A DNA stretch of 64,000 nucleotides. Source: Actinobacillus porcinus. Its GTDB lineage: Bacteria; Pseudomonadota; Gammaproteobacteria; Enterobacterales; Pasteurellaceae. Shown here in pieces: positions 38,063-47,596 of the stretch (its first letter is position 1; the number at the start of each line of letters is the position of its first letter). Below the pieces are notes generated by a model. The model saw only the letters and a list, made by a program, of their open reading frames with translations, was not told where the DNA came from and did no database searches. The translations under genes were made by a program, and so were the position numbers. The DNA lies in NCBI RefSeq assembly GCF_901764995.1, contig NZ_CABFKI010000011.1:1-64000 (forward strand), read 5' to 3'.

Positions 38063-38557
38063 TTAAGCGTTCAGAATATTTTGAATTTCTTGCATACTTA
38101 AATGGTAAGCATGTGGACACGCATGCCATACATCAAGCATTTTGATGTATTTATCCCACATTGGGGTTTGTGAGTCGCAACCATGTTCACATTGCATAAA
38201 TTCTTGGTATTTGCCTTCTACCCCTGAGACAAAGCGAAGGTAGTTGAGGTATTTTTTCTCGCGTACGGCACAGTAACCCGCGAACATTAAGCGGTGTGGG
38301 GTTACCCCTGATTTATCTGCCAAATTGTTGTATGAAACATGTAATGCTTTATACATTTCTAGGGTATCTAATACCGTTTGGCAATCTTGCTCACTGATTT
38401 CACTAAAATCTTGGCTAAGCTCTTTCAATTCACGGTCAAATCCGCCTTTGACGATCATTTCTGCTCTGGTGTATTTTTTCTCATTAGCAGGATCAAGTAA
38501 GCCAAGTAATTTATATTGGTTCGCTAAAATTAAGCGTTGAATGGTGGTCATTTCCAT
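38063..38557 (-). CDS. yfbU: YfbU family protein
   Basis: A 164-residue protein of the YfbU (UPF0304) family: TTIQRLILANQYKLLGLLDP at the start and TPMWDKYIKMLDVWHACPHA near the end are typical. Soluble, mostly helical. In E. coli it has been linked to cell death phenotypes, but its molecular function is unknown. It lies 9 bases after mlaA, probably in one transcript. Confidence 0.92.
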   Translation of the reverse strand: MEMTTIQRLILANQYKLLGLLDPANEKKYTRAEMIVKGGFDRELKELSQDFSEISEQDCQTVLDTLEMYKALHVSYNNLADKSGVTPHRLMFAGYCAVREKKYLNYLRFVSGVEGKYQEFMQCEHGCDSQTPMWDKYIKMLDVWHACPHAYHLSMQEIQNILNA

Positions 38558-38566
38558 AAAAGTCTC

Positions 38567-39319
38567 CTAATCAATACTATTTAAATCTTCTTGTGAAAGC
38601 CCGGTTTCTTCTTTTACTTTGATTTTACCGTCTGTCGCACGGTATTCGAGATTTTGGTAGAAGGCTTCACGGAATGTAATATATGGGTCACTGGATTGTT
38701 CTAAGAACACTTCTTTGTCCATGGCTTTGGCGCGCTTATCAATTGTTTGCACACCATATTTTGCCATAGACCAAGGCAATCCTGCCCAATCCCAGAACGG
38801 ATATACGTAAGCGGCATCAACGATGGTTCCTGTTAAATCGCGTGTCGTGGTGGCGTTATAAATAGGAAAGACAAAATACGTCCCCGCTTCAACGCCATAA
38901 CTGCCGAGGGTATCGCCGAATGTGCGTTTTCCTTCGATTTTTAGCGGATCGCTGTAACTTGCCCAGTCAATGAATCCCCCTAAACCAAAGGTAGAGTTAA
39001 TAATAAAGCGGTTTAAATGCACCATGGCTTTTTTCCCTTCGCCTTCCAATAAGCGGTTAACAAAGCTCACCGGTTCGTCAAGGTTATTGGCAACATTGGA
39101 TAAGCCTGTGGTTAATGGGCTTGGTAAGGCGTTCCAGCCTTTTGCGACAGGTTTTAACATATAAGGATCTAAAACTTTATAGTTTAAATCCCACATGGTG
39201 CGGTTAAATCCTTCTAACGGATCGCTGCGCTCTCCCGTCACAGGATCGATGGTGCCTGCACATCCTGTTAGTGTTACCATAGCAAGAAGTGCGGTCGCCA
39301 AAAGGGTCGTTTTTTTCAT
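38567..39319 (-). CDS. mlaA: Phospholipid-transport lipoprotein MlaA (VacJ)
   Basis: A 250-residue lipoprotein with lipobox LTGC (Cys20) and the MlaA pattern DPLEGFNRTMWDLNYKVLDP, NSTFGLGGFIDWAS and TFGDTLGSYGVEAGTYFVFP. It removes mislocalised phospholipids from the outer leaflet of the outer membrane together with OmpC/F and MlaC. In H. influenzae VacJ influences serum resistance and vesicle formation. Confidence 0.95.
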   Translation of the reverse strand: MKKTTLLATALLAMVTLTGCAGTIDPVTGERSDPLEGFNRTMWDLNYKVLDPYMLKPVAKGWNALPSPLTTGLSNVANNLDEPVSFVNRLLEGEGKKAMVHLNRFIINSTFGLGGFIDWASYSDPLKIEGKRTFGDTLGSYGVEAGTYFVFPIYNATTTRDLTGTIVDAAYVYPFWDWAGLPWSMAKYGVQTIDKRAKAMDKEVFLEQSSDPYITFREAFYQNLEYRATDGKIKVKEETGLSQEDLNSID

Positions 39320-39430
39320 AAATAGCTAATCCCAAAAGTGATAAGAATAGTTTGCATTGTAAATGACTTACTCTAAATCTACAAAAGAAATCTTTTCTCT
39401 CAGGTTGAGTATCAGTTTTCTTGAATAAAG

Positions 39431-39465
39431 TGAATTTTTATGCAAAAATTACGAATAAATAATCA
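39431..39465 (+). promoter_or_regulatory. Tandem ArgR boxes upstream of carAB
   Basis: TGAATTTTTATGCA (39431-39444) matches the ARG box at 13 of 14 positions; CGAATAAATAATCA (39452-39465) matches at 12 of 14. They start exactly 21 bases apart, the standard spacing. A perfect 12-bp palindrome ATCACATGTGAT follows at 39469-39480. The gap 39320-39665 holds these sites and the PurR-like box; no other gene is visible. Confidence 0.75.
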
Positions 39466-39523
39466 TTAATCACATGTGATAGCGCTTGAATGAAAGGCGT
39501 TAGTCCTTTAAAATACGCAAGTT

Positions 39524-39539
39524 TAACAAACGATTGCGT
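39524..39539 (+). promoter_or_regulatory. PurR-like box upstream of carAB
   Basis: TAACAAACGATTGCGT matches the PurR consensus ACGCAAACGTTTGCGT at 12 of 16 positions. carAB in E. coli is under both arginine and purine control, which makes this plausible. Binding is not shown. Confidence 0.45.
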
Positions 39540-39665
39540 AATGGATTAAATTGCCTTTGGTTTAGGGTTGATAAATAACCAAAAGCGCGGTGAAATTTTT
39601 ACGAAATCGTGGTTAATGAGCATTTGTAAGTGCTCGACCAACATCAACATATCTAGGAGTATTTT

Positions 39666-40793
39666 ATGTCTGAACCTGCAATTCTCGTTCTTGCGGACGG
39701 CAGCGTTTTCCATGGCACATCAATTGGTGCTACAGGCCACACGATTGGCGAAGTGGTATTTAATACCTCAATGACCGGTTATCAAGAAATCCTAACGGAT
39801 CCTTCCTATTTTCGCCAAATTGTTACGTTAACTTATCCCCACATTGGTAACACAGGAACCAATCTCGAAGATTTAGAAAGCGATGGCGTTTATGCCGCAG
39901 GATTAATTATTCGTGATCTGCCAAAACTTCATAGCAATTTCCGTTCTAATCAAAGCCTTTCTGAGTATTTAAAAGAAAATAATGTTGTCGCCATTGCGGA
40001 TATTGATACACGCCGTTTAACCCGTATTTTGCGTGATAAAGGGGCGCAAGCAGGTTGTATTATGACAGGCAACATTGATGAGAAAAAAGCGTTAGAGTTA
40101 GCTTTAAGTTTTGGTTCAATGGCGGGCAAAGATTTGGCACAAGAAGTGACTACCAAAGAAACCTATCAATGGACTCAAGGCGAATGGCAATTAGGCAAAG
40201 GTTATGTAGAAACCACTGCGCCTGAGTTTAATATCGTGGCTTATGACTTTGGTGTGAAACGCAATATTTTACGCATGTTGGCTCAACGTGGTTGTCATAT
40301 CACCGTTGTTCCTGCTAAAACACCGGCAAAAGAGGTCTTAGCCTTAAATCCGGACGGTATTTTCCTTTCTAACGGCCCGGGCGATCCAGAGCCTTGCGAT
40401 TATGCGATTAACGCTATCAAAGACATTTTGGCTACCAAGAAACCGGTTTTCGGCATTTGTTTAGGTCACCAACTTTTAGGCTTAGCCAGTGGCGGCAAAA
40501 CGAAAAAAATGGCATTTGGTCACCACGGCGCAAACCACCCTGTGCAAGATTTGAATACACAACAGGTGATGATTACCAGCCAAAACCACGGTTTTGAAGT
40601 GGATGAAAATAGCTTGCCGGCGAATGTGCGTGTGACCCATCGTTCATTATTCGATAATTCAGTACAGGGTATTGAATTAACAGACCAAGTGGCTTATTCC
40701 TTCCAAGGTCACCCGGAAGCCAGCCCAGGCCCGCACGATGTGGCGTATTTGTTCGACAAATTTATCGAAGCAATGCGAGCGGCAAAAGCGTAA
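39666..40793 (+). CDS. carA: Carbamoyl-phosphate synthase small subunit
   Basis: A 375-residue glutaminase subunit. Class I amidotransferase motifs: [13 protein letters not shown] with the nucleophilic cysteine, and [10 protein letters not shown] with the catalytic His and neighbouring Glu. It passes ammonia from glutamine to CarB for carbamoyl phosphate, the common precursor of arginine and pyrimidines. Confidence 0.98.
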   Translation: MSEPAILVLADGSVFHGTSIGATGHTIGEVVFNTSMTGYQEILTDPSYFRQIVTLTYPHIGNTGTNLEDLESDGVYAAGLIIRDLPKLHSNFRSNQSLSEYLKENNVVAIADIDTRRLTRILRDKGAQAGCIMTGNIDEKKALELALSFGSMAGKDLAQEVTTKETYQWTQGEWQLGKGYVETTAPEFNIVAYDFGVKRNILRMLAQRGCHITVVPAKTPAKEVLALNPDGIFLSNGPGDPEPCDYAINAIKDILATKKPVFGICLGHQLLGLASGGKTKKMAFGHHGANHPVQDLNTQQVMITSQNHGFEVDENSLPANVRVTHRSLFDNSVQGIELTDQVAYSFQGHPEASPGPHDVAYLFDKFIEAMRAAKA

Positions 40794-40838
40794 AAAAGTG
40801 CGGTTAAAATTAAACGAATTTTGAAAGAGATATAGAAA

Positions 40839-43800
40839 ATGCCAAAACGTACAGACATAAAAACCATCCTAATTATTGGCGCAGGTCCGATTGTCATTGG
40901 TCAGGCTTGTGAATTTGACTATTCAGGCGCGCAGGCGTGTAAAGCCTTGCGTGAAGAAGGGTATAAAGTGGTGTTGGTGAACTCTAACCCGGCGACCATT
41001 ATGACCGACCCGAATATGGCGGATGTCACTTACATCGAGCCAATCCAATGGCAAACCGTAGAAAAAATCATTGAGAAAGAACGCCCGGATGCGATTTTAC
41101 CGACCATGGGCGGTCAAACCGCATTAAACTGTGCCTTAGATTTATCCAAAAATGGCGTGTTGAAAAAATACAATGTGGAATTAATCGGTGCCACAGAAGA
41201 CGCCATTGATAAAGCGGAAGACCGTGGTCGCTTTAAAGACGCGATGGCAAAAATCGGTTTAAGTACACCAAAATCTTTCGTTTGTCATACCTTCGAAGAA
41301 GCCTGGAAAGCGCAAGAAGAAGTAGGCTTCCCAACCTTAATTCGTCCATCCTTTACCATGGGCGGTTCAGGCGGTGGTATCGCTTATAACCGCGATGAAT
41401 TCCAAGCGATCTGCGAACGGGGTTTTGACGCTTCACCCACCCACGAATTATTAATCGAGCAATCGGTTTTAGGTTGGAAAGAATATGAAATGGAAGTGGT
41501 GCGCGATAAAGCGGACAACTGCATTATCGTGTGTTCTATCGAAAACTTCGACCCAATGGGCGTGCATACGGGCGACAGTATTACCGTTGCGCCGGCGCAA
41601 ACCTTAACGGATAAAGAATATCAAATTATGCGTAACGCTTCTTTAGCGGTGTTACGTGAAATTGGCGTGGACACCGGCGGTTCAAACGTCCAATTTGCTA
41701 TTAACCCGGCTAATGGCGAGATGATCGTGATTGAAATGAACCCGCGCGTGAGCCGTTCGTCTGCTCTTGCCTCAAAAGCGACCGGTTTCCCCATTGCGAA
41801 AGTAGCGGCTAAATTAGCGGTCGGCTATACCCTAAACGAATTGCGCAACGATATTACAGGCGGCTTAATCCCAGCGTCATTCGAGCCGTCTATTGACTAT
41901 GTGGTCACTAAAGTGCCACGTTTTGCCTTTGAAAAATTCCCACAAGCAGACGATCGTTTAACCACGCAAATGAAATCCGTGGGCGAAGTGATGGCAATGG
42001 GACGTACCTTCCAAGAATCCTTGCAAAAAGCATTACGTGGCTTAGAAACCGGTATTTGCGGTTTTAATTTGCTTTCGGAAGAACCGGAAAAAATTCGTGC
42101 GGAATTAGGTAACCCGGGTCCAAACCGTATTCTTTATGTCGCGGATGCCTTTGGTGCCGGTTTCAGCCTTGATGAAGTGCATCATTACTCAAAAATTGAT
42201 CCTTGGTTCTTAATTCAAATTCAAGAATTGGTGTTGGAAGAATTAGCCTTAGAAAAACGTAGTTTTGCCGATTTAGACCGTGCGGAATTACGCCGTTTAA
42301 AACGCAAAGGCTTCTCTGATAAACGTATTGCGCAGCTCACTAAAGTGACTGAAGATCAAGTGCGGGCAAAACGCCACGAGTTAAATTTACACCCGGTGTA
42401 TAAACGCGTGGATACCTGTGCGGGTGAATTTAAATCTGATACCGCGTATTTATATTCGACTTATGAAGAAGAATGTGAAGCCAACCCAACGGATCGTAAA
42501 AAAGTGATGATCTTAGGGGGCGGGCCAAACCGTATCGGTCAAGGGATTGAGTTCGACTATTGCTGTGTACACGCGGCATTAGCCTTACGCGAAAGCGGTT
42601 TTGAAACCATTATGGTGAACTGCAACCCTGAAACCGTTTCTACAGACTTTGATACCTCTGATCGTTTATATTTTGAACCATTAACCTTAGAAGACGTATT
42701 AGAAATTATCCACACCGAACAACCTTGGGGCGTTATCGTTCACTATGGTGGTCAAACCCCATTAAAATTAGCGAACGCATTACATGCGAACGGAGTGAAT
42801 ATCATCGGGACATCCGCAGACAGCATTGACGCCGCGGAAGACCGTGAACGCTTCCAAAAAATCTTACAAGATTTAGGCTTAAAACAACCAAATAACCGCA
42901 CTGCGCGTAATGCGGAAGAAGCAGTGAAATTAGCGGAAGAAGTGGGCTATCCGTTGGTGGTGCGTCCGTCTTATGTATTAGGCGGTCGCGCAATGCAAAT
43001 CGTTTACAACGTGGACGAACTCAACAAATACATGCGTGAAGCAGTATCGGTTTCTAATGACAGCCCAATTTTATTGGATCACTTCTTAAACAACGCTATT
43101 GAAGTAGATGTGGATTGTATTTGTGACGGTGAGCAAGTAGTGATTGGCGGTATTATGCAACATATCGAACAAGCGGGTATCCACTCAGGCGACTCAGCGT
43201 GCTCATTGCCGCCATATTCATTATCAAAAGACATTCAAGATGAAATCCGCCGTCAAACTACGGCGATGGCGTACGCCTTGAATGTCGTGGGATTAATGAA
43301 CGTACAATTTGCGGTACAAAATAACGTGGTTTATGTATTAGAAGTTAACCCACGCGCAAGCCGTACTGTGCCGTTTGTGAGCAAAGCCACCGGCCAACCG
43401 TTAGCGAAAATCGCAGCACGTGTTATGGCAGGCATTAGCTTAAAAGAGCAAGGCGTTCAAGGTGAAGTGATTCCTAAATACTTCAACGTGAAAGAAGCGG
43501 TATTCCCATTCATTAAATTCCCGGGCGTAGATACCATTTTAGGGCCGGAAATGCGCTCTACAGGTGAAGTGATGGGCGTGGGCAGAACCTTCTCGGAAGC
43601 TTTCTTGAAAGCGCAATTAGGCGCAAACGAACGTATTCCAAAAACAGGCAAAGTGTTCTTATCGGTAGATAACGCAGATAAATTACGCTTATTGCCTGTG
43701 GCGCGCGCCTTACAAGAACAAGGTTACGGCTTATGTGCCACTATGGGAACGGCGAAATTCTTACGTGAGAATGGTGTTGCCACACAAATCGTGAACAAAG

Positions 43801-44045
43801 TGCGCGAAGGTCGTCCAAATATCGTGGATGCGATTAAAAATGGTGAAATTGCCATGGTAATTAACACCACAGGCAGCTTACCTGAATCAGTTGCCGATAG
43901 CCATTCTATCCGCCGCAGCGCATTGCAACAACGCGTTTTCCTACAAACCACCATGGCAGCCGCCGAAGCCCTTGCCGAAGGGGTGAAAAGTATTGATGGC
44001 TGCGATGTGTATTCGGTTCAAGCGTTACACGCGCAATTGCCGTAA
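40839..44045 (+). CDS. carB: Carbamoyl-phosphate synthase large subunit
   Basis: A 1,068-residue enzyme with two homologous ATP-grasp halves ([20 protein letters not shown] and [20 protein letters not shown] open the two halves) and a C-terminal allosteric MGS-like domain. Length is standard. It lies 45 bases after carA, with an uptake sequence in the gap. Confidence 0.98.
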   Translation: MPKRTDIKTILIIGAGPIVIGQACEFDYSGAQACKALREEGYKVVLVNSNPATIMTDPNMADVTYIEPIQWQTVEKIIEKERPDAILPTMGGQTALNCALDLSKNGVLKKYNVELIGATEDAIDKAEDRGRFKDAMAKIGLSTPKSFVCHTFEEAWKAQEEVGFPTLIRPSFTMGGSGGGIAYNRDEFQAICERGFDASPTHELLIEQSVLGWKEYEMEVVRDKADNCIIVCSIENFDPMGVHTGDSITVAPAQTLTDKEYQIMRNASLAVLREIGVDTGGSNVQFAINPANGEMIVIEMNPRVSRSSALASKATGFPIAKVAAKLAVGYTLNELRNDITGGLIPASFEPSIDYVVTKVPRFAFEKFPQADDRLTTQMKSVGEVMAMGRTFQESLQKALRGLETGICGFNLLSEEPEKIRAELGNPGPNRILYVADAFGAGFSLDEVHHYSKIDPWFLIQIQELVLEELALEKRSFADLDRAELRRLKRKGFSDKRIAQLTKVTEDQVRAKRHELNLHPVYKRVDTCAGEFKSDTAYLYSTYEEECEANPTDRKKVMILGGGPNRIGQGIEFDYCCVHAALALRESGFETIMVNCNPETVSTDFDTSDRLYFEPLTLEDVLEIIHTEQPWGVIVHYGGQTPLKLANALHANGVNIIGTSADSIDAAEDRERFQKILQDLGLKQPNNRTARNAEEAVKLAEEVGYPLVVRPSYVLGGRAMQIVYNVDELNKYMREAVSVSNDSPILLDHFLNNAIEVDVDCICDGEQVVIGGIMQHIEQAGIHSGDSACSLPPYSLSKDIQDEIRRQTTAMAYALNVVGLMNVQFAVQNNVVYVLEVNPRASRTVPFVSKATGQPLAKIAARVMAGISLKEQGVQGEVIPKYFNVKEAVFPFIKFPGVDTILGPEMRSTGEVMGVGRTFSEAFLKAQLGANERIPKTGKVFLSVDNADKLRLLPVARALQEQGYGLCATMGTAKFLRENGVATQIVNKVREGRPNIVDAIKNGEIAMVINTTGSLPESVADSHSIRRSALQQRVFLQTTMAAAEALAEGVKSIDGCDVYSVQALHAQLP

Positions 44046-44057
44046 TGTAACACGGCT

Positions 44058-44127
44058 GTAGGGGCGAAACATCTTTCGCCCTGATTTATCATGATTATTT
44101 TGGGGCGAAAAATATTTCGCCCCTACA
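44058..44127. repeat. GGGGCGAAA inverted repeat
   Basis: TGTAGGGGCGAAACATCTTT and its counterpart ATATTTCGCCCCTACA bracket a 70-base unit in which each half is itself a short hairpin. It lies directly after carB and probably acts as a terminator. Similar GGGGCGAAA hairpins occur in many bacterial genomes. Confidence 0.65.
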
Positions 44128-44173
44128 ACATTATTTAGGTTTGTCGTCAGTCCAGATAAAAAATTTATTTTTC

Positions 44174-44205
44174 CTAATTTTTCCCTAATTTTTCCTTTTT
44201 ATGAT
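44174..44205 (+). promoter_or_regulatory. CTAATT direct-repeat box and -10 of the PepSY gene
   Basis: CTAATT (44174-44179) and CTAATT (44185-44190) form a direct repeat with 11-base period, followed after 9 bases by the -10 TATGAT (44200-44205). The same box and the same spacing occur at 47260-47291. The layout is that of a PmrA/QseB-type activator site replacing the -35. Confidence 0.65.
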
Positions 44206-44285
44206 ACCCACATCGAAAGGCAAGTGCCGGACGATAATTGAGATGATTATTTTAATTAGGAAACAAACTTAAATAAGGAGACGTT

Positions 44286-44822
44286 ATGTCAAAAGGTAAA
44301 AAAGTATTATCAGCATTATTAGCTTCAGCGATTTTAATTGGTGGTGCAAGTGCTTATGCAAGCAGCAACCCGGAAAAACAAGCCGCATTTGAACAGGCCA
44401 CAGTCAGCGCAGCGCAAGCAGTTCAAGCGGCAACAGCAAAAGTGGCGGGTAAAGCAACCGAAGTTGATTTTAACTTTAAAAATGGTTCAAGCTATTACAA
44501 AGTCGATGTAGTTCAAGATAATCAAGGCAATGGCGAAAAACATGAAATCGTAGTGGATGCGAAAACAGGTGAAATTTTAGCGGATAATGTAAAAACGAAA
44601 CATCACAAAAAAGATAAAGTTCGTCCGGAAGCCAAAGTCACACTTGAGCAAGCCATGGACATTGCAACACAACAGGCTGGCGGAAAAATCAAAGACGTAG
44701 AGCTTGACCGCGAACACAATAGTCTTCGTTATGAAGTTGAAAGCATCAAAGACGGTAAAACCTATAAAACTGTGATTGATGCCAATAGCGGCAATGTAAT
44801 CCAATCCGGTATTGATTACTAA
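44286..44822 (+). CDS. Periplasmic PepSY-domain protein
   Basis: A 178-residue exported protein: signal peptide (KKVLSALLASAILIGGASAYA) and two PepSY-type repeats, the first around VDFNFKNGSSYYKVDVVQDN with VVDAKTGEIL, the second around TLEQAMDIATQQAGGKIKDV with VIDANSGNVI. PepSY domains often sit near two-component sensors and are thought to modulate proteases or sensors. It is placed directly upstream of qseBC and has the same promoter box as the eptA operon, so it is probably part of that regulon, perhaps a periplasmic modulator of the sensor. Confidence 0.88.
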   Translation: MSKGKKVLSALLASAILIGGASAYASSNPEKQAAFEQATVSAAQAVQAATAKVAGKATEVDFNFKNGSSYYKVDVVQDNQGNGEKHEIVVDAKTGEILADNVKTKHHKKDKVRPEAKVTLEQAMDIATQQAGGKIKDVELDREHNSLRYEVESIKDGKTYKTVIDANSGNVIQSGIDY

Positions 44823-44858
44823 TTAGAAAAAAACAGCATTATGTAGCCATAATACAAA

Positions 44859-44974
44859 GCTGAAATGACGGTTGGTGAGCCTGTCGAACCACGGTTGGTG
44901 AGCTTGTCGAACCATAAGACATTTCAGCGGTTACACAAGACTTACGTTTCGACAAGCTCAACGAACGTCTTGTG
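44859..44974. repeat. REP-like repeat with doubled loop module
   Basis: Hairpin A (arms CTGAAATG...CATTTCAG) carries the loop module twice in tandem: GGTTGGTGAGCCTGTCGAAC and GGTTGGTGAGCTTGTCGAAC. Hairpin B (ACAAGAC...GTCTTGT) follows. Same family as 37937 and 58434. Confidence 0.8.
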
Positions 44975-44998
44975 TTGGCTCTAAATAATATGGAATAC

Positions 44999-45040
44999 AA
45001 CCGCACTTTTGAGCTGAATATCAAAGTGCGGTTGTTTTTT
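44999..45040 (+). terminator. Paired uptake sequences before qseB
   Basis: AACCGCACTTTTGA (44999-45012) pairs with TCAAAGTGCGGTT (45021-45033), then a T-run. It should reduce read-through from the PepSY gene into qseB; the only possible local -10 for qseB is GATATAT just after it. Confidence 0.75.
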
Positions 45041-45085
45041 GTGATATATTGCCTACCGAAGGATTCCGCGGAAAAAGGAAAGAAA

Positions 45086-45763
45086 ATGCGTATTTTATTG
45101 GTTGAAGATGACAGAATGATTGCTGACGCGGTGTCAGCCAATTTAAAAGACAGTCATTATGCGGTGGATTGGGTGAATAACGGTAAAACCGCCGAAGAAG
45201 CTTTGCTGAGTCAATCTTATGATTTGGTGTTGTTGGATTTGGGCTTGCCCGGGCAGGATGGCTTAAAAGTTTTGGCGCATATTCGTCAAAAGAAAAATAA
45301 CACGCCGGTGTTGATTGTGACGGCGCGAGATGATTTGGAAAGCCGCTTGTCGGGCTTAGACGGTGGCGCGGACGATTATATTGTGAAGCCCTTTGATATG
45401 GCAGAGTTGCAAGCGAGAATGCGCGCGATTTTGCGCCGTCAAGGTGGACAAAGTTCGCCCAAATTGACCAACGGCACGATTACGTTAGATCCCACAACCT
45501 ATCTGGTGGAAATCGCCGGGCAAGATACGCCTATCACCTTGAGTAACAAAGAATTTTCGGTGTTGCAAGCGTTAATCAGCCGTGCCGGCATGATCCTTTC
45601 CCGTGCGGATTTGGAAGATAAAATCTACGCTTGGGGTGAAGAAGTGGAAAGCAATGCTATCGACTTTTTAATTCATGGTTTGCGCAAAAAAATCGGCAAA
45701 GAACAGATTAAAAATGTCCGTGGTGTGGGCTGGATGATGCCAAAAGGAAATAGCTATGTTTAA
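45086..45763 (+). CDS. qseB: OmpR-family response regulator (QseB/PmrA-like)
   Basis: A 225-residue regulator from ATG 45086 (MRILLVEDDRMIADAVSANL). Receiver domain with acidic pocket (VEDD), phospho-acceptor Asp51 in LVLLDLGLPGQDG and Lys in VKPFDMAEL, then an OmpR-type winged helix (ADLEDKIYAWGEEVESNAID). It overlaps the sensor gene by 8 bases. Near genes for EptA and a PepSY protein suggest a role in lipid A modification like PmrA; the closest subfamily is QseB. Name confidence is moderate, family confidence high. Confidence 0.9.
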   Translation: MRILLVEDDRMIADAVSANLKDSHYAVDWVNNGKTAEEALLSQSYDLVLLDLGLPGQDGLKVLAHIRQKKNNTPVLIVTARDDLESRLSGLDGGADDYIVKPFDMAELQARMRAILRRQGGQSSPKLTNGTITLDPTTYLVEIAGQDTPITLSNKEFSVLQALISRAGMILSRADLEDKIYAWGEEVESNAIDFLIHGLRKKIGKEQIKNVRGVGWMMPKGNSYV

Positions 45764-47102
45764 ATCCATTAAAACCAAATTGATGGTGAGTTTAGTGTTA
45801 TCTACCGCCATGACCAGTGTGATTGCGGCAGGGATTGCTTTTTATGATACCTATCGCGAAACCTACAAACAACAAGACCGCACTTTAAAACGCATTGCCA
45901 GTTATATTACATCCCCTGATGAATTATTGAGCGGTTTTCGTGAAGGGGATGATAACCGCATTGCGGTTTATTGGCTGGCAAATAATCAACCTCATCCGCA
46001 TTTTCAGTTACCCACAAATTTAGAGCGTGAATACTATAATTTTGTGCAACATAAAAAGACATTTAAACTCTCACCTAATCAAAATCCGCGCAATATTTTT
46101 ACGAATTTATGGTATGACGAAGAAACTTACCGTGGCTATTTGCAACAGAGAGAAAATGGAATTCTTGCCATTTTGCAAGAAAATGAATATCGGGAAGAAT
46201 TGGCTGAACATTCTGCGTGGGCAAGTTTAATGCCCTTGTCCGTCTTATTGCCGTTAATTATCGTGTTAACCTTTTGGGTGGTTAAACGCACGATGAAACC
46301 TGTGGAACGTTTGTCAAACAGCTTGGGCGAACGAAATGCACAAGATTTAACCCCCTTGCCCCTTGATCAAGTACCTGCGGAAATCACGGGGTTTGTGCAA
46401 GCCATTAATCAACTATTGGGGCGCACCGAAGCCTTTGTTGAGCAACAAAAACGCTTTATTGCGGATGCCGCACACGAATTACGCAGCCCAATGACCGCAC
46501 TTTCCTTACAAGCAGAACGCTTAAATCATCAAGCCATGCCGGCAGAAGCGAAAGCACAAGTGCAACAATTAAATCAAGGTATTCGCCGTAGCCGCGATTT
46601 ATTAGAACAGCTGTTATCCTTAGCACGCAGCCAAAATAAAGATCAAAAACACCAAAGCCATTTGAATTTACACAGCATTTTCAGCCGTGTTATCGAAGAT
46701 CTTTATCCTTTAGCAGAACAAAAAGCGCAGGATATTGGCGTGGTTTCCGAAGGTTCACCAACCATTTATGGTAATGAAACGGACTTTTATTTATTGATTA
46801 AAACCCTTGTGGATAACGCCATTCGTTATACACCAACAGGCTCGCAAATCGACTTAAGTGCGGTGGAAAAAGGCGATGTTTTGGAAATCTTTGTGGAAGA
46901 TAATGGTCAAGGCATCCCGGCGGAAGAACGCGCGCGCGTGTTAGATCCTTTTTATCGCATTTTAGGTTCCGATCAACAGGGTTCAGGCTTAGGCTTAGCC
47001 ATTGCCCATCAAATTGTGCAAAATTATCGCGGTGAAATTCAATTATTAGACAGCCCACATTTTGCGAGTGGATTGATGATTAAAATGAGATTTAAAAAAT
47101 AA
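45756..47102 (+). CDS. qseC: Sensor histidine kinase (QseC/PmrB-like)
   Basis: A 448-residue sensor with two membrane helices (about residues 10-28 and 160-180) around a periplasmic domain of roughly 130 residues, a HAMP-like linker, the dimerisation/phosphorylation site RFIADAAHELRSPMTALSLQ and an HATPase domain with NAIRYTPTGS, DNGQGIPAE and GSGLGLAIAHQI. The periplasmic domain has few acidic clusters, so the signal (metal, cationic peptide or catechol-like) cannot be read. Confidence 0.92.
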   Translation: MFKSIKTKLMVSLVLSTAMTSVIAAGIAFYDTYRETYKQQDRTLKRIASYITSPDELLSGFREGDDNRIAVYWLANNQPHPHFQLPTNLEREYYNFVQHKKTFKLSPNQNPRNIFTNLWYDEETYRGYLQQRENGILAILQENEYREELAEHSAWASLMPLSVLLPLIIVLTFWVVKRTMKPVERLSNSLGERNAQDLTPLPLDQVPAEITGFVQAINQLLGRTEAFVEQQKRFIADAAHELRSPMTALSLQAERLNHQAMPAEAKAQVQQLNQGIRRSRDLLEQLLSLARSQNKDQKHQSHLNLHSIFSRVIEDLYPLAEQKAQDIGVVSEGSPTIYGNETDFYLLIKTLVDNAIRYTPTGSQIDLSAVEKGDVLEIFVEDNGQGIPAEERARVLDPFYRILGSDQQGSGLGLAIAHQIVQNYRGEIQLLDSPHFASGLMIKMRFKK

Positions 47103-47130
47103 ATTAATCCCTAATTTTAGAATGTTGGGC

Positions 47131-47240
47131 AACCCTATACGAGCCGTATAGGGTTACTTAATCTGAGCCGCGCTGCGGCTCTTTTTTCAGCCCCGGCGGG
47201 GCTGGGCTTAAGGAACCTGGCACGGCTCGTGCCAGGTCTT
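47131..47240. repeat. Four-hairpin repeat cluster
   Basis: Four hairpins in a row: ACCCTATACGAGCCGTATAG (with GGT), GAGCCGCGCTGCGGCTC, CAGCCCCGGCGGGGCTG and CCTGGCACGGCTCGTGCCAG (with G). The same four, in the same order, stand at 58587-58697; the last also occurs at 21001. It follows qseC and may act as a strong terminator block. Confidence 0.85.
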
Positions 47241-47259
47241 TTTGAAAACTCTCCCATCC

Positions 47260-47291
47260 CTAATTCTTCGCTAATTTTTCCTATTCATAAT
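47260..47291 (+). promoter_or_regulatory. CTAATT direct-repeat box and -10 of the eptA operon
   Basis: CTAATT (47260-47265) and CTAATT (47271-47276), 11-base period, then 9 bases and the -10 CATAAT (47286-47291). This copies the arrangement upstream of the PepSY gene and makes QseB/PmrA-type activation of eptA likely. Confidence 0.65.
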
Positions 47292-47337
47292 GACACCATG
47301 GAAACAATTCAATGGTGTTTTTTATAGGAGAAATCAA

Positions 47338-47559
47338 ATGATCAAACGTATTTTAACTCAAGCTCAACAAGTTCTTATCCTTTTAGCGGCGACAGTGTTA
47401 TTTATTGGTATTTTCAGCGTCAATCTGATGCTTTTCTGGCTTTCTTTTATGGCGTTGATTTTTGGGGCGTTATTTATGCGCAAAACGCCAAAACACGCAA
47501 CGATGTCTTTTGGCGACACTTGGCGTAATTCGCGTTTATTAGTAGCGATGATTGTTTAA
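47338..47559 (+). CDS. Small two-helix membrane protein upstream of eptA
   Basis: A 73-residue protein from ATG 47338 (MIKRILTQAQQVLILLAATV) with an AGGAG ribosome-binding site, two membrane helices (about 10-29 and 31-45) and a short polar tail. It lies 37 bases before eptA and behind the shared regulatory box. I do not recognise the family; the position suggests a partner in envelope modification or sensor feedback. Confidence 0.7.
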   Translation: MIKRILTQAQQVLILLAATVLFIGIFSVNLMLFWLSFMALIFGALFMRKTPKHATMSFGDTWRNSRLLVAMIV

Positions 47560-47596
47560 AACGATTTTATTTTTAACCGCACTTTTAGGAGTAAAA

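Noticed and set aside
39469-39480. CRP site ATCACATGTGAT upstream of carAB
   Set aside because: The half-sites are in the wrong orientation for CRP (TCACA then TGTGA), so I list it only as a palindrome.
44047-44135. Possible CRISPR-like or riboswitch element after carB
   Set aside because: Only two related half-units (GGGGCGAAA type) are present, with no regular spacers and no downstream gene in a fitting position. An ordinary inverted repeat explains it.
47131-47240. Possible tRNA or small RNA gene cluster in the GC-rich hairpins after qseC
   Set aside because: No cloverleaf, no anticodon arm and no T-loop sequence is visible. The duplicated copy at 58587 shows it is a repeat.
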